NCBI GenBank assembly: GCA_026120185.1
Contig: JANUWF010001218.1
Location: 2,356,001 to 2,420,000 of the forward strand
Source: Voacanga thouarsii
Taxonomy: Eukaryota > Streptophyta > Magnoliopsida > Gentianales > Apocynaceae
Reading direction: 5' to 3'
DNA: 64,000 nt
A model generated the notes under the pieces. That model had not been told where the DNA came from and did no database searches. It worked only from the letters and a program-made list of their open reading frames with translations. Positions 34,465-47,929 of the stretch are shown here, in pieces; position 1 is the stretch's first letter; each line of letters opens with the position of its first letter. A program made the translations under genes and the position numbers.

Positions 34465-37099
34465 CAACTTACACCATATACTAACATAATGATGGTTGTA
34501 GATTTAGGGCATAAAAGGGAGACAGCTTTGGCAAAGCTGCATGTTTTGTACGGCAGATCTGTAAAATTGTTGATGAGAATGCTGGTGAGCTACAGCCAAC
34601 CGCCATCAATTTTTGCTTTCCCAAATCATCCTTTCTAATAAGCCTGATGATTGAAATTCCATTCCAGGTGTGCATTAAATAATTATTTAATTAAGTATAT
34701 TTAATAATAAATAATATTAACTGTTTTATTATTTTAATATATTAATAATATATTATTATCATTTAATAAATTAAGACATATTAAAATTTTATTATAAATT
34801 TTAATTTGAGATAAAAATTTTTAAATATAAAATTTAAATATATTAGATATTATTATGTTATATATTTAATTTAAAATGAAATAAAATATAATTTAAAATA
34901 AGTTATAATCTTTAAATTTTATTTTTTAAAATTTAATACTTAAACAATTTAATTTAAATTTTATCAAACACAGCCACAGCGAGGAAAACAAATTAATTAT
35001 ACAACTCTGTCTTCCCAGGTTCACTGGTTAGTAAAAGTGCATTTGTTTTAGCGGTGGATATGACAACCAAGCGAAACATAACAATTTTTTTTTTTTTTAA
35101 TGTGATCATTAGAGTTTTTCAATTTTGAAATATTTGAAATTACTTAAAATCAGGTAACTTGTCACCATATTCCGTCACAATTACTAAAGGTTTAAATAGT
35201 TATTAACTTTATAAGTTACACTTGTAAATAAATTTAGACTTGTAATTTGCACGATAAATTGATATTTTTAAGAAAATCTTACATTACTACTCCATAACCA
35301 AAACAATAATAAATAAATATTTAATGAGTTATAAAATATTAAAAGTACGACTTTGATGATGGAAGCATTATCAATTGTGTTACCATCTTCTAGTGCTTCC
35401 AAGCTTTCAAGTTGTAATAATAAAGATTACCTTTTCTTCTCGAGGGCTTATTACTATAACAAAATTCTAATCGAGAATAATCTATCATAAATGGAATATA
35501 TATTGGATTGTCCGTCACCAAAAAGGTTATAAATATATTTGTATGAGATGAGAAAAGAAAGAAAAATAGAAGATATATTAATTTGGAAATAAATATTTCA
35601 TTTACGTCATTTTATTAGAAATGAAAGATGAAAGGGAGAGCTTTTCCAATATGTCAGAAAAATAGTAAGCTCAAATAGTATTAAAAAGTATTTATTATTT
35701 AATTCCATTATACTTTAAGTAAATTAAATTACATTTATTCCTTTAATGGAAGTAAAGATTTTCATTTCTCTTCTCCTGTCCTTTAGTGAATCAAATATAT
35801 GAGTGTAATTAAATATAATTTGTTTTAAGATGTGTTTATTTAAATATAATAAAAAATTAAATATATAGGATCAAAGTGAGATTTAAGTAAAATAAAAAGA
35901 AAAAATATAATAAATTATAATTATATGATAATATTTGAGAAACAAAATAATTATTTTAAATAAAATTTTGAATTAGAATTAGAAACTTTTCCACTTAAGC
36001 TAAATTTTTAAGTACGTACCATATTTCTTATTTGAAAAAAAAAATCAAGAAAATAAAAATAAATTAAAAAAAGATAGAGAAGCATTTTTTTATGGGGTAA
36101 GTAAACATAATGATAACATTATTAACTAATTAAATGGAATGAGATATCCTTTAATTAAACGTTTATTTGGGGAATCAATGATGCATTGGGATAGGCGTGC
36201 CTGGCGCGTGCGGCCTAGCTATCATGCCCTCCAAACACACCTGTTGTTTGCTTCTATATGTAGCTCAAGCTAGACAATGGTTGCCCCGGGCAGAGCACAA
36301 GCTATTGTTGTCTTTTTAGTACTCGTATTTTAAATAGCTAGTTATAAAATCAAATCTCACTAAATACTAGTGTCATTCCAAGCCAGACAATAGTTACCCA
36401 ATCTCAACTCTCATGTTTTAGGTTAAGGACAGACTTAGGAGGGCGAGGGTGGTAAATTTTGTAAAAAATTTTACATTTGTTTTAAAAATTTTAATTTTTT
36501 AAAAAATCTTATAAATTTTCATATTTTATCCTCTTCAAATTTTTTTTTAAAAAATATATTATTATTCCTTTAATATAATTTGATCTAATCCGTACAAAAT
36601 TTCTAGTTCTGCGAGATAGGTAATAAAAATACATATATAAATCTTATTTTTATAAATTATATGTATTAAAGATTTTTATCTTATTTTAAAAAAAATGTAA
36701 ATTTATTATGTGAGATAAGGTTTTTGTATACACAATTTTTATCTTTTCTTACAAGAGTTGAAATGGTTAAGAAAGTTGCGAGTTAAATTCTTGTCAAATT
36801 TAGAATTTATTTATTTTATTTAACTTGTAATATAAATATATTTTTACGTTGTTGCTTATAAAATTTTTATTAACAACTTGACTCATTCGATAATTAATTA
36901 TTAAAAATATTTAAAAAATGACAATTGTCCCTTTTCCCCCTTTCTTTCCTCCTTTCAAGAAAAGAAGGGAAAAAAAAAAGAATTTTCATATATATATATA
37001 TATATACACACTCTGGTGCAAGATATCGAAAGAAATAATTTTTTTGTAAATTGGTTAATTTATTCATAATAATAATTTAAGTATATTTATTTTAGAAAT
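33557..37099. other. Long AT-rich intergenic region, no gene seen
   Basis: 33557-33750 contains the promoter/5' region of the minus-strand gene. 34399-34462 is an AT/TATG tract. 34480-34680 is a less AT-rich non-repetitive island without a recognisable frame. The remainder is AT-rich filler. 36180-36310 is a GC-richer patch (GGCGTGCCTGGCGCGTGCGG) of unknown nature. Confidence 0.5.
34399..34462. repeat. (AT)n-rich microsatellite
   Basis: TA/AT tract interrupted by TATG. Confidence 0.9.
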
Positions 37100-37389
37100 A
37101 TTTTAAAACGCATGGAGACAAAGGCAAACAGCCCCGAGCTCAGGCATACCGCTGATCTTTTGCAGTGGAAGAAACTTGAAGATGGGATGATGACTAGGCT
37201 TGAAGTCCATTACGACACGCCAAGGTACTTTCTTGCTTTTATGAAGTGCTGCATTCAACATGAACAACTCAGAAAGTTTGGGGACTTTCCATAATCCCAT
37301 AGTCCTATAAAAAGTTGAATCCCCCTCTTCCCTCCTCTCACAAACCCTCTTCCCCCCAGCAAGCAAAAAAAAAAAAAAAAAAAAAAAAA
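37100..37389 (+). other. GC-richer island with TATA-like box and A25 tract
   Basis: A 270-bp patch of balanced base composition in very AT-rich surroundings. It has CCTATAAAAAG near 37302-37312 followed by a pyrimidine-rich run (CCCCCTCTTCCCTCCTCTCA), which looks like a core promoter and leader, then 25 A residues (37365-37389). A 60-codon plus frame (METKANSPELRHTADLLQWK, 37112) and an 87-codon minus frame both cross it. Neither matches a family I know, and at most one could be real. It may be an orphan promoter or retroposed fragment. Confidence 0.3.
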
Positions 37390-40337
37390 GTCAAAAGTAA
37401 TATTCCTTCTGAATTAATTAAATTAATAGTAGTTGATTTAATGCAAAATTTTATATAAAATAAAAATTATAATATAATAATATAATATAATGAAAATAAA
37501 AAATATGCAGATGATAGAATATTTTAGGTGTAATATAAATACATAAAAGTAATATATACAAAATATATTGATTATTTAATAATATATAATATATTAAAAT
37601 TTTTATTAATTTTTAAAGATAATTTAAAATAATAAATAAATCAATTTCTTTGAAATGGATAGAGAAAATATTAACTATGAAGGTCCAAATACATTCTTCT
37701 ACTATTTGATAGAGGAAGAATGACACAATACAAGAAAGCGTCGATCATGGATGAGCTGAAAAATTTGTTACAATTTCTGTCAAATTTCCATGGTTTAGGA
37801 TTGAAAAGGAGTAATTATCTTGACATTTATATAAAAAAATATTTAATAGATTGTGCATTCAACAAACTTTGTGAGCCACAAAATAAAGTGTTCCACCTCT
37901 TTTTAATGATTTCATCTGTCACTAACATTGATAATTTACTTGTTCTTTTTACTTTAAAATTAAACCATATAATATTAATAAGCTGATATTATGTTAGCAT
38001 TTAATATTACTATTTAACATATTAATATAAATCACACACGATCAAAGTAAGATTTGAAAAGATTATAGGGAAATAGAAAGAATAATATTTTCACCTAAAA
38101 CTATCTTCCTCAATTAAAAATCATTTTTGCGAAGTCCACTAAAATCATATTTACATGGAACCAAAGTGAAGTTCAAAAACTAGTCAAAAAAATAAATTTG
38201 AATCCACAAAAAAAAAAATAAGAAAACAGCTTTATAGATAATTGTCATTGTTAGAGAAGTTGTGAAATTTCCTTTGAGTGAGTGAAACCACATTTTATGT
38301 GGACAAAAGCAAAGTGATAACAAGCAGTGGACAAAATAATAGGTCAATCACTTATAACACAGCTTTTCTTACATTCCTTTGATTGAACAACTCAACGGTC
38401 AAATGGGCTCGCAAAAAATCTCCATGCTTACGGAAAACTGCGTCGTTTTAGGAAATTATGCCCTACAACTAGGTCCATGAAAAATAAGTTGTCAGTGGGA
38501 CACGTGCTCAAGATCTACAGCGACAAGGACCCCAAGATTTCTCATTATCATGATACTTTTGCCAAGACGTGGACAAATAAATTTGCGTCATTAGTCTCAT
38601 GCTCAATGATGAATCACACACTCATGTTCCGCTAATTATTTTCCCAACAATTACAAGGTTTTTTTTTTTTTGGTTTGGAATTAGGGTTTTCCTTTCTTAG
38701 TTATATTTATTTTTGTTGATAAATTAACTGTAAAGTTTTGAATCGAAATTAAAAAATAATATCGTATATGTGAGAGAAAAAAATTGTGTTAAGAATTCAC
38801 TATATTTATTATCAATTTCTTTTAATCCTCGAGGACAATTCCAACTTTTGTTTATTGATGAAATATTTTAGTATATCCTCCAATATATGTTCTTGTATAA
38901 TCTTCCAAATCACTCCTAATGTGGCAATGTATGCAACTCTCGTAATGACACATATTAATATATTTTGTTAACACTTGACATATTAAATTTAAATAAATAT
39001 TGTTTAAAAAAATATGAAAAATTATTAATTTAAATGAAAGTTATTTAATAAATAAATACTTAATAGACTTTTAAAAAATATGAAATCATAATTAAAAATA
39101 TGATACATTTTATTTTACTTCCTTCCTATAATGTAGGAGTATCAACTTAATTATCATTAAAAAACGAAAAAAAAAAACGAAAAGAACTTGGATGGTTGAT
39201 GATAATGTTGTTGGGGTATGAAGTGCAATGTTTTTTTATTATCATAACATAATAGTCCATCTGTATAATTAATTTTACAAATTTTTTTTATTAATGAATT
39301 ATCTTACTTGTATATTTAAAAAAGTGTTCTTCAAACAGTAAAAACTTCTTTTGATATGTGATGAATTATCACTAATATGCTTAAGTCTATAATTATTCAT
39401 ACATGAATCTGTCCCTAAATTTTAACACCAACTCTAGGGACCTAAATCCTATCCTTAGACACCTTAAACTCGGGGTGAATACTCTTTTAGGTTTTTTTTA
39501 ATAATTTTATTATATTAAATTCAAGCAAACTATTCAAAAGGGTGTCACAAGAAATGAATTTTAATTAATTTATCCTTAAAATTTTTAATGATCAACTTGA
39601 TAAGATGATTGTTGTATTAAAAAAAAAATTGACAAGATAATTGATAAGAAGCAATGTCATTTTCCACAATTGACAGACAGTAAGAGGAAAAGAAAATCTT
39701 TCAAAAGTTAGGCATGAGAAAAGATGGCTTGAATGATCTTGATCAAAAAAGAAAAGTGAAAACCCAAACTTTTTTTACAATCTTGGTAAAATTATGATGC
39801 TGAGAGAAACCTGTTGCATGAGAATGGCAGTGCAAAGAGTAGCCAAATTTACAGACAAGTAGATTCATTCCTTTACTCAAATTACTTGGATGTCTCCATT
39901 GACTTCCCCACACAATGATGCCTGCAGAGACAGTGTGCATTTTCCATCACTCTTCTTTGCAATTACACTGTTTCTTGAAAAGAAAACGTAAAGTTAACGC
40001 CTCCTCTCCTCTCATTGCTCCGAGAAAAATCATAGTACTACTCCTCCTACAACATGCTTCTGTTGTTTCTTGATCATTCCCATTCATGTTTCTTTTGCTT
40101 CTCTTTCTAGATATCCTCCATAGCCATCTCTGACCCCTACATCTATGATCTTTTCCTACATCCTATTGAATTTACTGCAATTCGGTGGATTTCAGCTTCT
40201 GGGCTATCCATTTTCTGTCTTTATAGGCCTAGATTTGATCATATTGAGCCTTGTGCTTGCTTGATTTTATAAAGATTGCAATTTTGTGGTCTTGATAATA
40301 CAGCACTTTCGGTGCCTGTAGTCGAAACAAAGAAGCT
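37390..40337. other. Intergenic and upstream region of the OCTOPUS-like gene
   Basis: 37390-38380 and 38640-39700 are AT-rich filler. 38390-38640 is less AT-rich and has a CACGTG G-box at 38501-38506 about 1.8 kb before the next ATG. 39950-40337 is pyrimidine-rich (CTCCTCTCCTCTCATTGCTC) and is probably the core promoter and 5' UTR of the following gene. Confidence 0.45.
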
Positions 40338-41594
40338 ATGAGAGAAAGGGGAAAAGCTGTGGAGGCTTACAATGGCAACGTTTTTGCAGATTTCAACTAT
40401 TCTGCATCGGATATGCCATGCAAGAAACATCCATCTTCATCTTCAGTTGGAATTTGTGCCTTTTGTCTTAAAGATAGATTGGTAAAGTTGGTCTGCACGG
40501 AATGTGGAGAACAGAGGCTTTCTTCATGTTCTTGTTCTGATATTTCTTCGTATCGCAATTCATCATGCACCGCAGATGTGGGAAGTGTCGGAAGAATGTC
40601 ATTTCTCATTGACAATGAGAAGTCTGAGCTGCAACAGTCCAATTCAAAGCCCAAAAAAGGTGATATTGATAAAGCAGATGAGGTTATTCTGCTTAGGAGG
40701 AGTGCCAGCAGCTGTGTCGAGGTCAAGAGATATAAGGGATTTTGGAAGATTAAAAGGCTTTTTAGGAAGAAAAAGGAAAGGGGTTGCGAGAAAGATGGTG
40801 GATTTGATGATAAAAGTGATGTTTGGGTATCAGATATTATGGGGGTTTCCAGGTCCAGGTCTCTCTGTAGTTTCAGAGGTGGTGGTTTCAATGATACAGA
40901 CGAAGGCAGTGACTATCGGTTTTCTAGTGCCAAAATCTCTGATGTCACTGGCGGTATTCTCTTTGATTACGACAAACAATGTGGATTCAATGAATCAGAA
41001 CCTAGAAGAAGTGGATTCAGGGGTATTTCTGATGATGCTGAGCCGAGAAGAAGCGGATTCAGAGGCCTAGTAGATGATGCAGAACCAAGAAAAAGTGGAT
41101 TCAGAGGCTTGTTAGATGATGCAGAGCCGAGAAAGAGTGGATTCAGAGGTGTGTCAGAAGCTGAAAATGGCATCGATATGAAGAGTTTGAAGAAGATCGG
41201 TGGACCGTTGGAGCTCGAGAGAACATACAGCGTTCCAAATAGGAGCATTTTCCCAGTTAAAGAAAGTGACTTCAATGCCATGGATGAATCAGCTTTCATA
41301 GACTTAAAGCTCGATTTATCATCAGAATCCAAACCAGAACTTCCTGCTAAGATCAGTGAAGCTTCAGGTCATGGTGATTCCTTGAGAAACGATGCTTTTG
41401 AATCTCGAATTTCTCTGAGACACAGTGGCTCTTGTAGAATAACACTGAATGATAGAGCACTGAAAAGGGGGAGCAATAGCTACAAGATCTGGAAATGGTT
41501 TTCTAGGCATCATTCGGGTAGGAAAAGCACAAGCAAGAAAGATGAAAATGGTAGCATTTACTCAAATCTTGAAAAGGAGAATAAGAAATTCTGA
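40338..41594 (+). CDS. OCTOPUS/DUF740-like protein, single exon, intact
   Basis: A 418-codon uninterrupted frame with ATG at 40338 and TGA at 41592-41594. The N-terminus carries the Cys/His motif CKKHPSSSSVGICAFCLKDR followed by CTECGEQRLSSCSCSD, like the Cys-rich N-terminal region of the plant OCTOPUS/DUF740 group. Those proteins associate with the plasma membrane, and OCTOPUS itself acts in phloem differentiation. A basic patch (KIKRLFRKKKERG, about residues 152-164) follows. Residues about 221-276 form four 14-residue repeats of the type DDAEPRKSGFRGLL, encoded by 42-bp tandem repeats. Conserved blocks GIDMKSLKKIGGPLELERTY and VKESDFNAMDESAFIDLKLD come next, and the C-terminus is basic (KIWKWFSRHHSGRKSTSKK). 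No membrane helix or signal peptide. Two truncated copies lie at 6.1-8.2 kb. Family assignment is by motif only. Confidence 0.85.
   Translation: MRERGKAVEAYNGNVFADFNYSASDMPCKKHPSSSSVGICAFCLKDRLVKLVCTECGEQRLSSCSCSDISSYRNSSCTADVGSVGRMSFLIDNEKSELQQSNSKPKKGDIDKADEVILLRRSASSCVEVKRYKGFWKIKRLFRKKKERGCEKDGGFDDKSDVWVSDIMGVSRSRSLCSFRGGGFNDTDEGSDYRFSSAKISDVTGGILFDYDKQCGFNESEPRRSGFRGISDDAEPRRSGFRGLVDDAEPRKSGFRGLLDDAEPRKSGFRGVSEAENGIDMKSLKKIGGPLELERTYSVPNRSIFPVKESDFNAMDESAFIDLKLDLSSESKPELPAKISEASGHGDSLRNDAFESRISLRHSGSCRITLNDRALKRGSNSYKIWKWFSRHHSGRKSTSKKDENGSIYSNLEKENKKF
40998..41165 (+). repeat. Four 42-bp coding tandem repeats
   Basis: In-frame 14-codon units within the OCTOPUS-like gene. They differ mainly at third positions and in a few residues (RRS/RKS; GIS/GLV/GLL/GVS). 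The truncated copies at 6-8 kb break off in this same repeat region. Confidence 0.95.
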
Positions 41595-42119
41595 AGTGAT
41601 TGGATCATTTTGTTGATAGAAAATAGCAAGATGTTAACAAACTAGTAGAAAGAAACTATTGCCTGTTGCGTTTGAGATGTACTGTTATTGCTCTTTCCTA
41701 ATGTGTAGTATCTCCACTTTGTTTCCTGCTGTAATCTAAAATATCACAGAAATGAATACAAGTAACTGACTCAATTTCCCTTTTTGATATACTCTCATGC
41801 AAAGATTTGGTTAAGGGTGGAATGGGGAAGGTATGTTTGTTAATACAATATAGACTATAAGTTGTCTCATAAATGAGTTTGAACTTGTTGATAAACTAAT
41901 AATATTAGGCGGTTTGCTAAATTACAACAGTAATTTTGATACAAAGCTTGGGTTGCGGTATAAAGCTATTGAGGCAAAAAAAATTGAGAATTCGATTCAA
42001 AAACTTTTTTTTTTTTTCCAACTTTGTTACAAAAGAATTCGATTAAAAATGTTCTCTTTATTTCTCTATATGTATATAAAAGTTGAAGCTATGAAAGAAC
42101 CGATTAAAGCTAAGTTTTA
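41595..42119 (+). other. 3' flank of the OCTOPUS-like gene
   Basis: Probable 3' UTR to about 41770. From 41595 to about 41960 it is similar in reverse orientation to 5700-6085 and 7210-7590, so the old duplication included this flank. No gene. Confidence 0.65.
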
Positions 42120-43020
<901 letters not shown>

Positions 43021-43554
43021 TTATCTTTTCATGTATAGTTCGTTTAATAAAATTAAAATTTAAATATTAAAATTTTCAATTTTAAAAATTGAAGTTTGAA
43101 GATAAAATTTTGAAATTTAATGTCTGAATATAAAGTTTAAATTAATTATAATTTATTTCATACTGTATTTTATTATTATTTAGATTAAATCTTAAAAATA
43201 ATAATAATTAAATGAGTATTTAACATATTTAGACTCTAACCTTAAGTAATTTTTAATTCATTTAAAATTTATAATATAATTTCAATATGTCTTGATCAAT
43301 TAAATGATAATATAAATTTATTATCAAATATATTTAATTAATTAAGTATTTAATATTATCTATCATCAAGCGCTCTGAATGAAATAAGTATCCCCTCCCT
43401 CCCAAATTATTTATCCTATTTTTAATTTAGTTTTTGTCTCAAATTATCTGTCTCGTTAAGAAATTAAGATTTAACATACTAAAATTTTTTCCCATTTAAT
43501 AACACTCTATTTTTTAAACATATTAAATAATTTATTTTCCAATCTAGCAATCGC
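43021..43554. other. AT-rich intergenic with a possible Stowaway end
   Basis: CCCCTCCCTCCCAAATTATT near 43391 resembles a Stowaway MITE terminus. A convincing partner was not found, though GAGAGAAATAATTTGGAA near 44221 is a candidate that would make the GC-rich repeat a nested insertion. No gene. Confidence 0.35.
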
Positions 43555-43763
43555 AATATACCCGCTTAAATTAGGGACCCGACCTGGTTGGGCTTGAGAT
43601 TCCCCTATTTAAGCGGGGACAGGATCGAAGACGGGAATTGCGGGCCAAGGACGGAAATTGCATGATCCCCGGCCTGCTCGGCCTGTCCCACATATATTTT
43701 ACATTATATGTATTTTATATATTATATCATATATATAGATTATAGATGATAAATAGGTAAATT

Positions 43764-43801
<38 letters not shown>

Positions 43802-44225
43802 GAATGATTATATGTGTATATATGTACACATATAATCATACATATATATGTATGTATAGAAAATTAAAAAAATAGAAGAGAAGAGGGAAAAAAAAAAGAA
43901 AAATTATAGATTATAAATTTTATTTTTATTAATTTAGTGATATGATCAATACGTGAACCATTAAAAATCATCACAAAAGTTTTCGAAATGATAAAAAAAA
44001 ATTCAATAAAAACATATCGGAGACAAAAAAAATCTTTAAAAAGTTTTTCAGGCCCAAGCGGGCCCTCGCTTCCCCGCTTCATCAAGATCGGAGATTGCTT
44101 TGTCCCCAGTAGGCTAGGCGCGAGGATTCCTGCCTTTTCCCATGGCGGAGACAGGGAGCAGGAGATATGCGGGGACGGAATTGGGATTTCTAGTCCCTAT
44201 CCCAACCTTGTTTATGACCGAGGAG
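43555..44225. repeat. GC-rich dispersed repeat (GGGGAC family), longer copy
   Basis: Two GC-rich arms (43555-43695 and 44048-44225) with GCGGGGACAGG, CCCCGGCCTG, GCGGGCCC and GGGGACGGAATTGGG phrases. An AT-rich centre with (AT)n and (AC)n tracts separates them. Related to 4203-4372. Probably a non-autonomous DNA transposon of unknown class. Confidence 0.5.
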
Positions 44226-45374
44226 AGAAATAATTTGGAATACATTAAAACTTTGAAATTTGAGTATTTTTTAATAAATAGAGAGAGAATAAATTAAATT
44301 TTGGATAAAAATGGAAGTAAATGTTTAATTAACAAAAAAACTTACTTATTTTAATACCTATATAGTTGGCTAAATATGATAGATAATTTTAGACAAATAA
44401 ATACTTAAATTAATTTTAAATACTTAATTGAATTACTAAACAAGTCCTTGGGTACATTTGGATTGAGTATGAGGAGAAGAGTGAATTGGAAACTTATTGT
44501 TTTTGGATAGTTAATAGAAAAAAAAAAAGAAAAGAAAGACAAACTATTAATTTACATATTTATCTTTGCTATTAAATTAAAAAATATATCTCACAATAAA
44601 AATATTTTATTTAGTATAAAAATGTTCATTAAAATTTCTTTCCTTCTCACGGTTAATCAAAGTGGACACTTTTAGTTAAATTTAATTCCTCTGTTAAAGT
44701 GGTCATTAATCTTCTATTTGGCTAACAAAGGCGGGAGGGGAGGGGAATAGAATGAGAAAGGATGCATTTACTTTCTTTAAGTAAAGTATAGTTTATTTTC
44801 ATTTGATTTGGTTGAAAGAGAAGGAAAGTAATTCGTATATTGCCTTAATTTTTACCTTTCAATGAGTCCAATTGGATGGACTAAAAATTTGATATTTATA
44901 TTTATTTTCCTTCTTAATTCTCTTCCTTTCCTCCCTCTTTTTCACCCAACCAAAGAGGCAACGTTGCTACCACGGAAAGTCTCCTAATTTTCTAATATTT
45001 CCATGCCTACTTTGATGTGGTTTGAAATGAAAGAAAGATATCATACTTTATCGTATCTTAATCTTACAAAGCATATAAAAAAATATTGAACAATAAATTT
45101 CGAGGAAGATAAGGTAGCACCTGGAAATCAATGTGATACCATTTGAATAATTAGAAATAGTTGACCAATCTGCAAAGGAATGTAACTAGCTAACTTGTTC
45201 AAAGTAATTTGAATTGTTTACTCTTCTATGTAAAGTCTGATCTTCTCGGTTATACACATCTATGCCTTACACTGTATAAGATTCAAGAAGAGTGGAATCC
45301 AGGTCCAGACAAGAGAGCTGAAAACTTCACAAAGCAGAAAGCAATCGAAAAGGAAAGAAGGTTTTTTTGGTAGA
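44226..45374. other. Intergenic, upstream of the DUF1262 pseudogene
   Basis: AT-rich to about 45100. 45240-45370 may be the old promoter/5' UTR of the following pseudogene. No gene. Confidence 0.5.
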
Positions 45375-46793
45375 ATGTACGTTACCAGGCCTCTTTCTCT
45401 CTATCAAAAGTTTCCTACTGCTCTTTCAGAATTCTTAGCCATTCAAACTCAGGATTCTTAGTGATTCAGATGAAGAAGCAGAGACGTATTCGTGCTTCGG
45501 TTCCTGCAAGACACTCAAGGGTCAGCCAATTCCACAGAACAAGAAATTAACTGTTGAATATGTTCAAAGGACTGGTCATGGTTTTTATGTGGATCAGCAT
45601 GATTTTGTCTTCATCCCGGTTCTCAATCTTCCATTGTCTTCCAATCGTTACTATGCAATCAGACCATATGGTAAACATAAGGGGTATGCACTTGACCTTT
45701 TTCTTGATGTTTTTGTTTCCTTGGTATGCTAGTCCATCTTCATTTTCAATTTGGTTTTGCTTTCATGATCTCTTGTTTCAGAACTCTAAGGATTTGTTGT
45801 TCTTGGCGGGGTAGGCTTGATTCTGCTCCATATTGCTTGATGAGCTTTTTTGCTAACGCTAAGTCTTGTATCTTAACTTGTGACTGTGTTGGAATATCTC
45901 TTGATCTCTTCTCTTCAAATTATTTCAGGGAAGCCTTTACTTGTTCAAGGGACGAGGATATGAGAAAATGATGTTTCTGTCTGTGTGTCAAAGACGTAAA
46001 ACCAAGGCCATTAGATCCGGAAAACATTTACCAGCAAGTTGAGATTGCCAATTATAAATCAATTTGTGCTTGCAAAGGAGATTTCAAAGGCAAGTCTGTT
46101 GCCAATGATGGCTTTCCACCATATTTCTTGAGAAGAGGGGGGTGGTTCATTCGCACAAAAACTCATCGAAACTACACACTGGATGAAGCTCTAGGGGTGA
46201 ATGCTACTCTACGTGCCAGCCTTCCTGACTTCAACTTCCCTATATCATATAAGAGTTCTGACATAGTTGTTGTGGGGAAATGGTATACACCTTTCACGTT
46301 CATCAGAGATGGACCACTCGAAGGCCAGATAGAAAGATCAAGCTTTTACCAGATAACACTCGAGCAACGATGGGAGCAGATTTATACTTGCCAGAACTAC
46401 TACAAGGAAGGAAAATCAGTCCATGTTGATGCGACCATTGATAGAGAAATTGCATATGTTGCTGGCAACAAAACTACGTGGGACGAGAAAGATGCCATTG
46501 ATGGGTTGATATTTTTCACAGGCTTCGGCAAAGTTGGAGAAGAAACATCGGTAGGGCTGAGTGTTGAAGTTGTTCAGGGAATGAAATGGGAGCAAGAAAG
46601 AGCTGGATGGTCCGGTGGTAAAGAAAGACAAGAAAGGGTCACAAGAGTTGAGTAAGTTGGGGGAAATGGTCATTGGAGCCTATTTGGTTGCTATGTGCTG
46701 GTTGAAAGCTTTGTTGTGAGAAGAATGGATGGAAATTTGGTCATGATTTATGATTTTAAGCACACTCACCAGATATGGAGCAAATGGGAGTGA
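45375..46793 (+). pseudogene. DUF1262 family pseudogene, two exons, at least four lesions
   Basis: Two-exon structure like the gene at 13239: exon 1 45375-45683, intron GTATGC...TTTCAG, exon 2 45929-46793. It begins MYVTRPLSLYQKFPTALSE. Exon 1 has two single-base losses around NSGFLVI (about 45441-45465), then recovers with DEEAETYSCFGSC and FIPVLNLPLSSNRYYAI. Exon 2 has an in-frame TGA at RK*CFCLCVKDVK (about 45968) and a TAA at TRVE*VGGNG (46653), both where C-to-T change of a Gln or Arg codon is plausible. Between these it retains DGFPPYFLRRGGW, LEQRWEQIYTCQNYY and GEETSVGL, and after them YVLVESFVVRRMDG to a final TGA at 46791. It is a paralogue of the 13.2 kb gene in the opposite orientation and cannot encode a full protein. 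Confidence 0.9.
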
Positions 46794-47929
46794 GTATTGG
46801 AACAAAAAGATGCAAAATTTATCCTTGATTTTGAGTGCCAAATGCCGAAGGAAAACTCGACCTACTTCTGGAAATTTATCTGTCATTATTGTTATATTAT
46901 GGGGTATCTGTATACAAACTTTTAAATTCTTGTCGCTGAGTCTCTTTTTTGGAGAGATTCTGTATTCAACACATAAAGTGGGTGCTTCGGAAATTACAGA
47001 TTAAGCATGTTTTGTTTTGTGCATTTTAATTTATGTCACCTTTCCTGGTTCCATTTGAATGGTAACAGAAAAAGAACCAATGAGCAGCAAAGTCTACCTA
47101 TGAAAATGCCTAGACTTGCTCATCCGAAAGAAACTTTACTAAATCTTGATTGTAGAAACCTTAAAAACGCGAGGAAGTCAATGCATTGTTTAGGTTGGAT
47201 CATATTTGGGGTTTTTAATCAAAATGGCCATTTGTTTCAACTGGCCTAGCCAGCCCAGGAAGGCCTTTTTCGGCCTTGACACATTGGGGAATGCACCATA
47301 ACTGGTGAATGCATCCTGTACAATTTTTCTAAATTATTTTTGAAAATTTTAAATTATTATACGACCCATGAAGGCAAAATATTTTGACTATCATAAGATG
47401 CATTCAATAAGTGCGTCCTTCAATAGCTAATATTGTCTGCATTTAGTTGTTGTGTCCTTAGGAATATGTCTTAAACCAACACTACAAAGTGAAAGATTTT
47501 GACAGAATTGATCAATGTCCCTTCATATGCATTAATTGCTCATATTATCGAATAATATTTTCTTTAGTTTAAAAATGTAACAGAAGTGAAAGATATTTCA
47601 TTTGGCTTGGTGGCTAAGGATGAAAATGAATAAAAAATAGAACGAAGTCATTGTAAAATAAATTATTTATAATTAAATAAATTTTGTACAATATAAATGA
47701 ATTATTTATTATCTAGGTTTGAAACGAATATTGTTACAATTTCATCTGTTTTTGGAGGAAACCCTTTATTTCAGTTGTCTATATCTCTTTGAAACGAACA
47801 TTCGAGGATAATAGTACATAATTTTTACAATATAAATGAATTATTTATTATCTAAGTTTGAAATGAATGTTGTTACAATTTCGTTTGGTATGTCCAGCTT
47901 GATGATAATTTTTACATCTTGGAGGAGAC
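46794..47929. other. Intergenic with short repeats
   Basis: 47270-47560 has phrases (GATGCATTCAATAAGTGCGTCC) resembling the array at 50640-50943. 47690-47945 is a local duplication (TTATTTATTATCTA, TTGTTACAATTTC, GTCTATATCTC repeated with ~145 bp spacing). No gene. Confidence 0.55.

Noticed and set aside
34480..34680. Possible small gene or microRNA
   Set aside because: The 64-codon minus frame matches no family and no hairpin arms were found.
36180..36310. GC-rich patch as a Helitron end or microRNA precursor
   Set aside because: CTAG is followed by C, not T, and no stable hairpin with a known miRNA sequence was seen.
37720..37986. 88-codon plus-strand frame starting MTQYKKASIMDELK
   Set aside because: AT-rich, no recognisable family, no promoter context; the C-terminal part is low-complexity hydrophobic sequence.
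40397..40891. 164-codon minus frame and other frames across the OCTOPUS-like gene
   Set aside because: Shadows of the real 418-codon gene; low-complexity composition.
43391..44245. Stowaway MITE enclosing the GC-rich repeat
   Set aside because: The left terminus is plausible but the right terminus match is weak, so it is not listed as an element.
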